A stretch of DNA of 64,000 bases from an uncultured Rhodobacterales bacterium (lineage in GTDB: Bacteria; Pseudomonadota; Alphaproteobacteria; Rhodobacterales; Rhodobacteraceae). How positions within the stretch are numbered: position 1 is the stretch's first letter; every line of letters begins with the position of its first letter. The position numbers were made by a program, and so were the translations under genes. Where the stretch lies: positions 1 through 64,000 of the forward strand of contig CAIQOV010000006.1 of NCBI GenBank assembly GCA_903873585.1. The letters are read 5' to 3'. Positions 15,951 through 24,192 of the stretch are shown piece after piece. The notes below the pieces were generated by a model. It did no database searches. It saw only the letters and a program-made list of their open reading frames with translations, and was not told the origin of the DNA.

Positions 15951-16748
15951 GTGGACACGCGTATTTGGGCCAAGATGACAACGCAGCCTTTGCTGTCGGT
16001 GCGCAACCTGTCGAAGTTTTACGGCGGGCGGATCGGCTGTGCCGATGTGAACTTTGATCTGTTCCCCGGCGAGGTGTTGGGGATTGTGGGCGAAAGCGGG
16101 TCGGGCAAGTCAACTCTGCTGTCTTGCCTTGCCGGCCACCTTGCGCCCGATCGGGGCGAGGTGATCTTTGCCACCACCGAAGGCCCGCGCGACACTGTGC
16201 AGATGGGCGAAGCGGCGCGGCGGCGTTTGGCGCGCACCGATTGGGCCTATGTGCACCAAAACCCGCGCGACGGGTTGCGCATGGGCGTATCGGCAGGCGG
16301 CAATGTGGGCGAAAGGCTGATGGCCGTGGGGGCGCGGCATTATGGCCAGATCCGCGATAAGGCGGTTGACTGGCTGGGCCGTGTGGAAATCGCCGCCGAC
16401 AGGGTCGATGATCGCCCCAGCGCCTTTTCCGGCGGTATGCAGCAACGCTTGCAAATCGCGCGCAATCTGGTCACCGGCCCGCGCCTTGTGTTCATGGATG
16501 AACCGACTGGCGGGCTTGATGTCAGCGTGCAGGCGCGGTTGCTTGACCTGCTGCGCGGCTTGGTGCGCGAGATGGGGCTATCGGCGATTATCGTCACGCA
16601 TGATCTGGCCGTGGTGCGCCTGCTGGCGGACCGGTTGATGGTGATGAAGGGCGGCTATGTCGTGGAACAAGGCCTGACCGATCAGGTGCTAGACGATCCG
16701 CAGCATGAATACACGCAGCTTTTGGTCTCCTCGGTTTTGCAGGTGTGA
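15951..16748 (+). CDS. phnK: C-P lyase ABC-type ATPase PhnK
   Basis: The 265-residue protein starts at GTG 15951, one base after the phnJ stop (ATG 15975 is the alternative). Walker A GESGSGKST, signature FSGGMQQR and Walker B LVFMDEPTGGLD are present. No transporter partner is needed: PhnK binds the PhnGHIJ core through PhnJ and couples ATP turnover to the lyase cycle. It is followed one base later by phnL. Confidence 0.92.
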   Translation: MDTRIWAKMTTQPLLSVRNLSKFYGGRIGCADVNFDLFPGEVLGIVGESGSGKSTLLSCLAGHLAPDRGEVIFATTEGPRDTVQMGEAARRRLARTDWAYVHQNPRDGLRMGVSAGGNVGERLMAVGARHYGQIRDKAVDWLGRVEIAADRVDDRPSAFSGGMQQRLQIARNLVTGPRLVFMDEPTGGLDVSVQARLLDLLRGLVREMGLSAIIVTHDLAVVRLLADRLMVMKGGYVVEQGLTDQVLDDPQHEYTQLLVSSVLQV

Positions 16749-16749
16749 T

Positions 16750-17433
16750 GTGATTACGATTACCAACCTTTCCAAAAGCTTCACGCTGCACAACCAAGGC
16801 GCTGCGGTCATTCCGGTGATGGCGGGTGCCAATCTGGCCGTGTCAGCCGGAGAATGCCTTGGGCTTGTCGGCGCATCAGGGTCGGGCAAGTCAACCTTGA
16901 TGCGGATGATCTGGGGCAATTATCTGGCGGCATCCGGGTCGATCATGGTGGGCGATGTCGATGTCGCAAAAGCCGCCCCGCGCGAGATTATCGCGCTGCG
17001 GCGCGGCACGTTGGGCTATGTTAGCCAGTTCTTGCGCGTGGTGCCCCGTGTGCCCACGGTGGATGTGGTGGCCGAACCCTTGCTGACCTTGGGCGTTGGC
17101 GCTGATGCGGCGCGGGGCAGGGCCATGGCTTTGCTGGCGCAACTCAACATCCCAGAACGGCTGTGGTCGCTCTCGCCCACCACCTTTTCGGGCGGCGAAC
17201 AACAGCGTGTCAACATCGCGCGGGGCTTTGTGCATCCCTATCCCGCGCTTTTGCTGGATGAACCCACCGCCAGCCTTGATGCGGTGAACCGCGAGGTGGT
17301 TTTGACCTTGATCGAAGCCGCCAAGGCGCGCGGCGCTGCGATCATCGGGATCTTTCACGATGAACAGGCCCGCGCGCGTCTGTGCGACCGTTTGGTTGAT
17401 GTCACCCAATTCACCCCCGGAATGGCGCAATGA
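16750..17433 (+). CDS. phnL: C-P lyase ABC-type ATPase PhnL
   Basis: The protein has 227 residues from GTG 16750, the first start after the phnK stop. Walker A GASGSGKST, GYVSQFLRVVPRVPTVDVVAEPL, signature FSGGEQQRVNIARGF and Walker B LLLDEPTASLD match PhnL. It docks onto PhnK on the lyase core. Its stop overlaps the phnN ATG by four bases. Confidence 0.92.
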   Translation: MITITNLSKSFTLHNQGAAVIPVMAGANLAVSAGECLGLVGASGSGKSTLMRMIWGNYLAASGSIMVGDVDVAKAAPREIIALRRGTLGYVSQFLRVVPRVPTVDVVAEPLLTLGVGADAARGRAMALLAQLNIPERLWSLSPTTFSGGEQQRVNIARGFVHPYPALLLDEPTASLDAVNREVVLTLIEAAKARGAAIIGIFHDEQARARLCDRLVDVTQFTPGMAQ

Positions 17434-17969
17434 CGGGGCGGGTTTTTGCGGTTGTGGGCCCTTCGGGGGCGGGCAAAGACACGTTGCTGGCTGGCACTGT
17501 GGCCGCCATTCCTTCGCTGCATTGGGCAAGGCGGGTGATCACACGGCCGCAAGTGGCGGGGGATGAGCCGTTTGAAGGGGTGACCCCGCAAGAGTTTGAT
17601 AGCTTAAGCCAAGCCGGAACTTTTGCGCTGGAATGGCCCGCGCATGGCCTGCGCTACGGCATTCGCTCGACCGAGTTTGATGGCCTAACCAAGGGGCGCG
17701 ATGTGGTTTTCAACGGGTCACGCGCCGCACTTTCCTTGGCCTTGAACCGCTTTCCGGCCCTGACTGTGCTGCGGATATCGGCCCCCTCTAAGGTGCTGGC
17801 CGAACGCCTCGCCGCGCGGGGCCGCGAAACCATGGCCGAGGTTGAGGCCCGCTTGGCCCGCGCCTCTTATGAAGTGCCCGAAGGCCTGCCCGTGATAGAC
17901 ATTTGCAACGATTCCACCCCCGCCGTAGGCATCGCGCGCCTGATCGCCGCCCTTCAGGCCAAAGCGTAA
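17430..17969 (+). CDS. phnN: Ribose 1,5-bisphosphate phosphokinase
   Basis: The 179-residue guanylate-kinase-like P-loop protein has GPSGAGKDT at residues ~10-18, then RRVITRPQ, EWPAHGLRYGI and NGSRAAL. It converts ribose 1,5-bisphosphate, the product downstream of PhnP-type cleavage, to PRPP with ATP. It is the last gene of the phnGHIJKLN run and overlaps the convergent DUF1045 gene by 16 bases. Confidence 0.93.
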   Translation: MTGRVFAVVGPSGAGKDTLLAGTVAAIPSLHWARRVITRPQVAGDEPFEGVTPQEFDSLSQAGTFALEWPAHGLRYGIRSTEFDGLTKGRDVVFNGSRAALSLALNRFPALTVLRISAPSKVLAERLAARGRETMAEVEARLARASYEVPEGLPVIDICNDSTPAVGIARLIAALQAKA

Positions 17970-18622
17970 CGGTGCAGCAGATGAAACCGGCCATCCTCAG
18001 CCTCGCCAAACAGGGTCAGCGCGCTGACGGCGAAGGGCTGGGGCAGGTGTGGCGCGAAATGGGCCGCGGCCAGCGGCAACAGCGCGGCGTGGTCAGCAGG
18101 CGACAGGTGGCTGGAAAGGGTCAGATGGAAGCGGAACTCCTCCATCACGTAAGGATAGCCGTACAGGGCCAGCAGGTCGCGCTGGCGCGGTGTCAGGTGG
18201 TCGGGCCTGCGGCGGGCGACCTCGGCCTCGGTCAGGGGGGCGCGCAAGGGGTCAAGTTCGGCCACAACCCGTGCCGCCAGATCGCCAAGGGCAGCGGAGT
18301 CGCCCTGCGGCACCAGCGCCAAGAACCCCTCCAATTCCAGCATCTGCAAAGCTGGCATCACAACGGCGCGCAGGGTTTGCGCCAGTTGCCCCACGGCTGC
18401 GCCCAAATCAGCAGCGCTAACACCTTGGGCCAGCCGGAAGGGCGGTTTGATCGTGCCGTGAAAGCCATATTTGCGCGGATCAGCCGTCATCGCTGCCAAA
18501 TCCAGCCCCAGTTCGGGTTGCGCCACAGCGCGCCCCGTGGCCGGATCCCAGCCCAACCAACTGGCTGCGGCTTGCGCGAACGGCCCTGCTTCGGGGGCGT
18601 AATAGACGGCGTAACGTTTCAT
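17954..18622 (-). CDS. DUF1045 2H phosphoesterase-type protein of phn operons
   Basis: The 222-residue protein starts at ATG 18622 with GGAAAAG just upstream (ATG 18631 also possible). It carries the two HxT motifs of 2H phosphoesterases: H55-G-T57 in YGFHGTIKPPF and H166-L-T168 in FRFHLTLSSHL. Such enzymes open or close cyclic phosphate esters. No metallo-type PhnP gene is present in the window, so it may hydrolyse 5-phosphoribosyl 1,2-cyclic phosphate in its place; this is inference. It is divergent from phnM across an 8-bp-arm palindrome. Confidence 0.8.
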   Translation of the reverse strand: MKRYAVYYAPEAGPFAQAAASWLGWDPATGRAVAQPELGLDLAAMTADPRKYGFHGTIKPPFRLAQGVSAADLGAAVGQLAQTLRAVVMPALQMLELEGFLALVPQGDSAALGDLAARVVAELDPLRAPLTEAEVARRRPDHLTPRQRDLLALYGYPYVMEEFRFHLTLSSHLSPADHAALLPLAAAHFAPHLPQPFAVSALTLFGEAEDGRFHLLHRYALA

Positions 18623-18652
18623 CTTTTCCATGCGACCCCGCCTAGCGCGATT

Positions 18653-18672
18653 TTGTCACATCCGTGTGACAA
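18653..18672. promoter_or_regulatory. Perfect palindrome between DUF1045 gene and phnM
   Basis: TTGTCACA and TGTGACAA form perfect 8-bp arms around TCCG. The position between divergent genes suggests a shared operator. The outer TTGTC...GACAA resembles the phnF-phnG palindrome, though the spacing differs. Confidence 0.5.
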
Positions 18673-18716
18673 AGCGCTGGCAGGGCTGCAAGGCCCCTTA
18701 ACCTGAAAGCCCAATT

Positions 18717-19859
18717 ATGCCGGATACGATCCTTGCCAACGCCACGCTTGTTCTGCCGCACGAGGTGATCACAGGATCGCTGCGCCTGTCAGACGGCCTG
18801 ATCACCGCGATTGACATGGGCCCCCATGTGCCCGCCGGAGCGATGGATTGCGGCGGCGATTTGGTGATGCCCGGCTTGATCGAACTGCACACCGACAATC
18901 TGGAACGCCATATCGAACCGCGCCCCAAGGTGCATTTCCCCCATGTTAGCGCGATTTTGGCGCATGATGGGGAATTGGCATCGACCGGTATCACTACGGT
19001 GTTTGATGCGCTGCGGGTGGGGTCGATTGTCTCAAAGGAAAAGGCCAGCTACGGCGAATATGCACGGCTTTTGGCCGATGAAATCATGGCGATGCGCCAC
19101 ACCGGCGCTTTGCGGATCAACCACCTGCTGCACTTGCGGGCAGAGGTGTGCTCTGAAACCCTGATCGACGAACTGGCCAAGTTCGGCCCCGCCGACGGCA
19201 TCGGTATCGTCAGCCTGATGGATCATACCCCCGGCCAACGCCAATTTCGCAACCTAGACCAGTTGCGCAACTATGTGCGCGGCAAGCATGGGTTGAGCGA
19301 GGATGAATTCCTGCACCACGTCGCCACCCAACAGGCGCTGTCTGACCGCTTGGGCAAACTGCACGAAGCGACCGCCGTGGCCGAAGCGCGCCGCTTTGGC
19401 GCGGTTTTGGCCAGCCATGATGATACAACGGCTGATCAGGTCGCAACCTCGGCCCGCCACGGGGCGACTTTTGCCGAATTTCCCACCACGGTGGAAGCCG
19501 CACAAGAGTGCCGCGCGCAGGGTATTCACGTGATGATGGGCGCACCAAATCTGATCAGAGGCGGGTCGCATTCAGGCAATGTGGCGGCTAAGGATCTGGC
19601 GCAGTTAAATTTTTTGGATATCTTGTCGTCAGACTATGTGCCCTCGGCCTTGCTTGCGGCGGCCCTTATGTTGGGCGACCAATGGGGCGATCTGCCGCGC
19701 GGGGTGGCTACAGTGACCTCCGCCCCCGCAAAGGCCACGGGCTTGGCCGACAGGGGCCAATTGGCGCTGGGCCTGCGCGCAGATGTGATCCGCGTGGCGC
19801 GCTTGGCCCAAGCGGCGGCGGTGCGCGGGGTTTGGGTTGGCGGGCGCAGGGTCGGCTGA
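18717..19859 (+). CDS. phnM: Alpha-D-ribose 1-methylphosphonate 5-triphosphate diphosphatase
   Basis: The 380-residue amidohydrolase has metal ligands H58 and D60 in GLIELHTDNLERH, then VSLMDHTPGQRQF, ASHDDTTADQ and GAPNLIRGGSHSGNVAAKDL. It removes pyrophosphate from the lyase substrate before PhnJ acts. It stands apart from phnGHIJKLN behind the DUF1045 gene with its own upstream region. This copy is closer to the classical PhnM pattern than the one at 10888-12105. Confidence 0.9.
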   Translation: MPDTILANATLVLPHEVITGSLRLSDGLITAIDMGPHVPAGAMDCGGDLVMPGLIELHTDNLERHIEPRPKVHFPHVSAILAHDGELASTGITTVFDALRVGSIVSKEKASYGEYARLLADEIMAMRHTGALRINHLLHLRAEVCSETLIDELAKFGPADGIGIVSLMDHTPGQRQFRNLDQLRNYVRGKHGLSEDEFLHHVATQQALSDRLGKLHEATAVAEARRFGAVLASHDDTTADQVATSARHGATFAEFPTTVEAAQECRAQGIHVMMGAPNLIRGGSHSGNVAAKDLAQLNFLDILSSDYVPSALLAAALMLGDQWGDLPRGVATVTSAPAKATGLADRGQLALGLRADVIRVARLAQAAAVRGVWVGGRRVG

Positions 19860-19994
19860 ACGCGCGCAGCCCCAAGGTGGGGTCGCTCGCCTAGGATTTA
19901 CCACTGGAAAATTGACCCGTGCTGCGACATTATCGGCGGCATGAATTTGGCCGTCACCTGCTTTGGTGGCAGAGATTTGGGTCGAAAGTGATTT

Positions 19995-20981
19995 ATGGCG
20001 AAAATATCATGTATAACCACAACGCATAACGAAGGCCCGCTTTTACTAAACGCGGTGCGGTCTGTGTTAGGCCAAAGCTTTCGCGATTTTGAATATCTGA
20101 TTGTTGATGATGGGTCGTCAGCGGACACTCTTGAAATCTTAAGTCAATTGGACGACCCGCGATTGAGCGTTATTTTCCAAAGCCATGGCGGTTTATCTGC
20201 TGCCCGAAACACGGGTATTGCTAGGGCGAAAGGCGATTACATCTGCTTTCTCGATGCCGATGATTTGCGCCCCAATTGGTCATTTGCTGCCATTTCCAAG
20301 ATGATTGACGCGACACACCCTGACCTTTTGCTGTGCCCGGGAATGTTGTGCGACTGGCGCGGCCAGATAGATGATTTCTATGATGCGCCAATTTTTGCGA
20401 ACATCGCCCAAATTCTGCCGCAGGGAATAAGTTTGCGTCAGCACGAACTGCATCAGCGCATTTGCATGATGGCGCAGCAAATTCAACCGCAATCGGCGAA
20501 TAAAGTTGTGCGGCGTTCTTTTCTATTGGCGGCTGGACTAAGGTTTCCAGAGCCCTATTTTTTTGAAGATATATTTTTTCACACTTTGGCTATCGCAAAG
20601 GCCGAAAGTATTGCAATCTTGAACGCCCCAGCTTTTACCTATTTCCAAAGATATCAAAGGCAGCAAATTACGCAAACCGCGACAGATTTGCGCTTTGACA
20701 TCATCGCCGTCGCAAGATTGACGCTAGACGCTTTTGCCTTGCTACCTGATTTTAATGATGCAGCTTATCGCACGGTGGTCTTGGCAAGTTGCCTGAAAGT
20801 GATCGACTGGTCCGAAGCGTGCCTTGCCTATGCGCTTCGCCCAGAGTTTCGGGAACATACCCAGAAGATGTTGTCTGAGGTAAATCCAAGGTTTAAAGAT
20901 ATCCGACCTAATCATATTTTAGATCCGGCATTCCAAGCAGCTTTAGATAATTACAGCCGTTCTGATTGGGCAAAGGTGTGA
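19995..20981 (+). CDS. Family 2 glycosyltransferase
   Basis: The 328-residue GT-A protein has ISCITTTHNEGPLLLNAVRSVL at the N terminus, YLIVDDGSS (nucleotide-binding Asp) near residue 35, GLSAARNTGIARAKGDYICFLDADD with the DxD motif near 85, and a less conserved C-terminal half that probably selects the acceptor. It is cytoplasmic, likely working on a surface glycan. Base composition is clearly more AT-rich than the flanking phn genes. The next gene starts four bases after its stop. Confidence 0.82.
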   Translation: MAKISCITTTHNEGPLLLNAVRSVLGQSFRDFEYLIVDDGSSADTLEILSQLDDPRLSVIFQSHGGLSAARNTGIARAKGDYICFLDADDLRPNWSFAAISKMIDATHPDLLLCPGMLCDWRGQIDDFYDAPIFANIAQILPQGISLRQHELHQRICMMAQQIQPQSANKVVRRSFLLAAGLRFPEPYFFEDIFFHTLAIAKAESIAILNAPAFTYFQRYQRQQITQTATDLRFDIIAVARLTLDAFALLPDFNDAAYRTVVLASCLKVIDWSEACLAYALRPEFREHTQKMLSEVNPRFKDIRPNHILDPAFQAALDNYSRSDWAKV

Positions 20982-20984
20982 CAT

Positions 20985-22670
20985 ATGCCCAATAGAACAC
21001 CCCACCGCACACCATATTTTACGGCTGAAAATCTTCACCGTGCAAATGCCGATGACGCTTTGGCCGAACGCCTTAAGGTGCAGGCTTTTGGGCAAACCCT
21101 CTCTATCTTTGCGCCCAAGGTTGATTTTCTGCGCGCGGATTCGTTGTGGCGGTTGCACCATATTTATCAACCCGCCCTTGCGACACAAACCTTGGCGGCA
21201 GAGGGCGTTGCTTTGGATATCGGCGCAGGGTTTGGCGTATTCGCGCTTCCCTTTGCTTTGGCCTATCCGGGGTGGCGGGTTTTTTGCTTTGAACCGGATC
21301 TGATTGCCTTTCACGTCTTGCAGCGTAACATCCAAGAATTGGCACTAACTCAAATCACGGCTTTGCCCTTTGCGATCGGCCCTGAAAAAGCCTATGCGCC
21401 GCAAGATTCAGTCGCTATGCGCATGGCTTTAGAAAAATTGGCGGCGGGCGAGGGCGATGCAGTTGATGGACTGTCAAGCCTTTTGCCTTTGGCCACCTTC
21501 AGTAAGTCTAAGATAAACATCGGATATTTAGAGTACGGCCGCAACGTTGCGGCAGAGTTCGATCAGGTGCAAGTGCCCACACTTCCTGCTGCCATGCTCG
21601 ACACCCTAAACCCTAACCTGTTGAAATTGATTGCGCCTAAAGTCGAGGCTGAAATTATTTCCAACCTGTCGACGTCAAGGATTGACCATGTGATTGGTGA
21701 AAGTTGGGGGCATATTTCTTCGGCTTGCATCCAACCCCCTGCTGCGGGTCAACGTCAAACTTGGATGCCGCGTGCGGGGCAACCTAAATTGGCTTTGCGC
21801 AGGTGGGCTGTTTCTGATGGCCGACAGTCGCGGTTAGATGTTATTGTGGATTTATCCGATGAAAATGGCGACTTTTCGGGGCTAAGTGCCCTTTTATCTG
21901 ATCCGTCGGATGACATTAAAATTCTGGCCATAGGTCCTGAATCGGCCGCAACGCAAGACTTTGTTCACGCCGACCCGCGCATATCTTTCTACACAGCCCC
22001 CCACCAAGGCCAAAGTGCCGCTTGGAACTTTGGCCGCTTGCAATCGACAGCCACACATTTGGCTTTTGTGGATGGTCAAACTCTTCCCGATAAATCCTTC
22101 TTTTCCCGCCTATTCGACCTTGCCCGTCAAACCGGAGCAGAGGTGGTGCAGGGGCCTTATCATCTAAACGGCGTGGAAAGGTCACCTGAAACCAACCCCA
22201 CGCAAATCCCGCATTTCGAATTTGCCGATACGACTTATCAAAGGTTGAACGCCGCTGCCCTTATGAAAGACCCCCCCGCTATTTGGCGGCGCGTGTATCG
22301 GCGGGATTTTCTGGACAATCGGGCGATTTGGTTTTCACCCGATCTTGGCCCTCTCGCGCATTTTGCCTTTCAGACCCTAAGCCTTAAACACTTGCCCGAT
22401 GTTCCAGAACTGTCGGGGGCGAAACTTATTCACCACGGATCGCCCCAAGATGACGCCTATTTCACCCTAGACGCCTTCAAAATGTTGCTCGAACGGGCCA
22501 AAGTTGAAGGGTGGCATGACCTATCTGCCTTGTCGCAAAGCTTTGTCGCACAGGCAAATCGCACCATTGCGCACATGCGCCCGCAAGAGGGCCGCCAATT
22601 TATTCAATCTGCCGCCAAATTTACCGCCGCGTTGAATAACCTTGCCACAAAATCGGTACAGGCAATCTAA
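20985..22670 (+). CDS. Chimeric FkbM-like methyltransferase / glycosyltransferase-like protein
   Basis: The protein has 561 residues. Residues ~60-150 resemble an FkbM-type SAM methyltransferase (ALDIGAGFGVFALPFALAYP, then VFCFEPD and a following LQRNI helix). From ~280 the chain looks GT-A-like: VIVDLSDENGDFSGLSALL, KILAIGPES, GQSAAWNFGRL and HLAFVDGQT at a DxD-like position, though the DxD is not canonical. It may be a two-domain glycan-modifying enzyme. It forms a pair with the GT2 gene and shares its AT-rich composition. Confidence 0.55.
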   Translation: MPNRTPHRTPYFTAENLHRANADDALAERLKVQAFGQTLSIFAPKVDFLRADSLWRLHHIYQPALATQTLAAEGVALDIGAGFGVFALPFALAYPGWRVFCFEPDLIAFHVLQRNIQELALTQITALPFAIGPEKAYAPQDSVAMRMALEKLAAGEGDAVDGLSSLLPLATFSKSKINIGYLEYGRNVAAEFDQVQVPTLPAAMLDTLNPNLLKLIAPKVEAEIISNLSTSRIDHVIGESWGHISSACIQPPAAGQRQTWMPRAGQPKLALRRWAVSDGRQSRLDVIVDLSDENGDFSGLSALLSDPSDDIKILAIGPESAATQDFVHADPRISFYTAPHQGQSAAWNFGRLQSTATHLAFVDGQTLPDKSFFSRLFDLARQTGAEVVQGPYHLNGVERSPETNPTQIPHFEFADTTYQRLNAAALMKDPPAIWRRVYRRDFLDNRAIWFSPDLGPLAHFAFQTLSLKHLPDVPELSGAKLIHHGSPQDDAYFTLDAFKMLLERAKVEGWHDLSALSQSFVAQANRTIAHMRPQEGRQFIQSAAKFTAALNNLATKSVQAI

Positions 22671-23014
22671 ACCCGCGCACCAAACCCGTGGTGTCTTGGG
22701 CGTTTTGGCTGGCAAAACCGTTCAGGCGTTTGGGCAGCGCAGCGACTTGCAAGGTCAAAAAGGCGGTGTGTTTGACACGCTCGGCCTAAGTTGTGACGGT
22801 GGCAAGCTTGGGGGAAACGGCGACGATGCGGGCGGTTTCTTCAGCATAGCCGCGCATTTCGGCGATGGCGGGCAGGCATGCGGAAGGAAAATTATGGGCA
22901 GGCGTTTGGCATTCGCGACACTTTGGGCGCTGGATGCCCGCGCGGTGCCCTTTGATTATGCCAGCCCCTGCCAGCTTCATTCCCGTTTTCGATAGGGACT
23001 AGGCTGCGGAACCG
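22671..23014 (-). other. Gap with a possible decayed minus-strand gene
   Basis: There is no clear intact gene. The minus strand holds a 64-codon frame (22980-22786, MKLAGAGIIKGHRAGIQ...) that stops once and then continues coding-like in the same frame (HTAFLTLQVAALPKRLNGF) to about 22680, suggesting a degraded gene. I cannot assign a family. Confidence 0.3.
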
Positions 23015-23224
23015 TCACCCCTTATCGCGCAACGCCTGCACGCTGTGATCGCCCACAAACCAATCGCGCGCGGCGATTTCTTCGAACACCACCCACACGT
23101 CATCCTTCGAAATCCCCGCCGTTTCGGCAATCGCGGCGACGATCTTGGCCGACATGGCGGTTTTCTTGGCCACAGGATCATCTGCGATGACCTCTTTGAC
23201 GATGCGGATGGTGACAAAGGGCAT
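23015..23224 (-). CDS. 4-oxalocrotonate tautomerase family protein
   Basis: The 69-residue protein begins MPFVTIRI, so Pro1 after Met removal is the catalytic base. KTAMSAKIVAAIAETAGISKDDVWVVFEEIAARDWFVG fits the tautomerase fold, with the extended C-terminal loop of the DmpI/malonate semialdehyde decarboxylase-like group. It is the last gene of the ABC/amidase cluster, 19 bases after the second permease. It may isomerise a keto acid released from the imported compound. Confidence 0.8.
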   Translation of the reverse strand: MPFVTIRIVKEVIADDPVAKKTAMSAKIVAAIAETAGISKDDVWVVFEEIAARDWFVGDHSVQALRDKG

Positions 23225-23242
23225 GGGCTTGCCTTTCTAGGC

Positions 23243-24190
23243 TTAGCGACCGGTCTTGTGACCACCGGCGGCTGTGATGACGCCAACGATGATCAACCCC
23301 GTCAGCAAAAGGCGTAACCCTGCACTGACGCCAAAGGTGTTCAGCATGGTCAGCAGCAAAACCAAGAACAACGAGGCCCCCCAGATGCCCGGCACATTCG
23401 CCTTGCCTCCGGCGACCGAGGTGCCGCCGATCACCACCACGGCGATAGAGCTGAGCAGGTATTCGTTGCCGATATCCACACTCGCCCCGCGGAAATAGCC
23501 CGCCAAAAGCGCGCCGTTGATGCCGCCCAAAGCGCCCGACAGGGTATAGGTCAACATCCGTACCCGCTCTACCGGAATGCCTGCCAGCTTGGCCGCGCGC
23601 ATATTCTGCCCGATGGCCAAGACCGAGCGGCCATAAACCATCCGCTGCAACCCCGCCCAAGCCACCACCGCAAGCGCTACGCCAAACAGGCCAAGGATCG
23701 GAAAGCCCAAGATCTGCACATTGGCGAAATCGGCGAAACTTTCCGGCGGTTTGATCTGCAAGCCGCGCCCATAGTGAATGTCGGTTGATAAGATGATAAA
23801 GCTGGAAGACAGCGTGGCGATAATCGGCGGAATGCGCAGCACCCTGATCAGCGCATAATTGGCAAGGCCGATCACCACGCCGCAGGCCAGCGCTGCCAGC
23901 AGGCCAAGGGCGATCAGGCTGTCTTGCCCGTCCATTGTTTTCATGGCGACGGCACTGGCCAAGCCGATGTTGGCAGGCAGCGACAGGTCAACATTGCCCG
24001 GACCAAGGGTGACGACAAACATCTGCCCCAAGCCCACAATCACGGTAAACACCGCCAGCGACAGCGCCGCAGTGATCATCCCGCCCGCCCCGTGGCCGCC
24101 GGTAAAGATCACGGCTGCCAGCCACACCAGCAGCGCGCCCAAGAAAGACCAGATCCACGGTGTTGCGAACAGTTTGGCAAAGCTTGGCAT
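23243..24190 (-). CDS. Ribose-type ABC transporter permease (second)
   Basis: The protein has 315 residues from ATG 24190, which follows the upstream permease stop directly; the longer frame overlaps that gene and is rejected. It is a BPD_transp_2 permease with about ten hydrophobic segments: WIWSFLGALLVWLAAVIF, then VTLGPGNVDLSLPANIGL, GQNMRAAKLAGIPVERVRML (coupling helix) and VVVIGGTSVAGGKANVPG. It pairs with the neighbouring permease to form the channel. Confidence 0.87.
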   Translation of the reverse strand: MPSFAKLFATPWIWSFLGALLVWLAAVIFTGGHGAGGMITAALSLAVFTVIVGLGQMFVVTLGPGNVDLSLPANIGLASAVAMKTMDGQDSLIALGLLAALACGVVIGLANYALIRVLRIPPIIATLSSSFIILSTDIHYGRGLQIKPPESFADFANVQILGFPILGLFGVALAVVAWAGLQRMVYGRSVLAIGQNMRAAKLAGIPVERVRMLTYTLSGALGGINGALLAGYFRGASVDIGNEYLLSSIAVVVIGGTSVAGGKANVPGIWGASLFLVLLLTMLNTFGVSAGLRLLLTGLIIVGVITAAGGHKTGR

Positions 24191-24192
24191 TC

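Noticed and set aside
18653-18672. TTGTCACA-TCCG-TGTGACAA as a CRP site
   Set aside because: CRP sites read TGTGA-N6-TCACA; here the half-sites face the other way, so the match is only superficial.
22642-22995. 117-codon plus-strand frame after the glycan pair
   Set aside because: It starts inside the preceding gene in another frame, has a low-complexity Gly/Asp composition and no motif.
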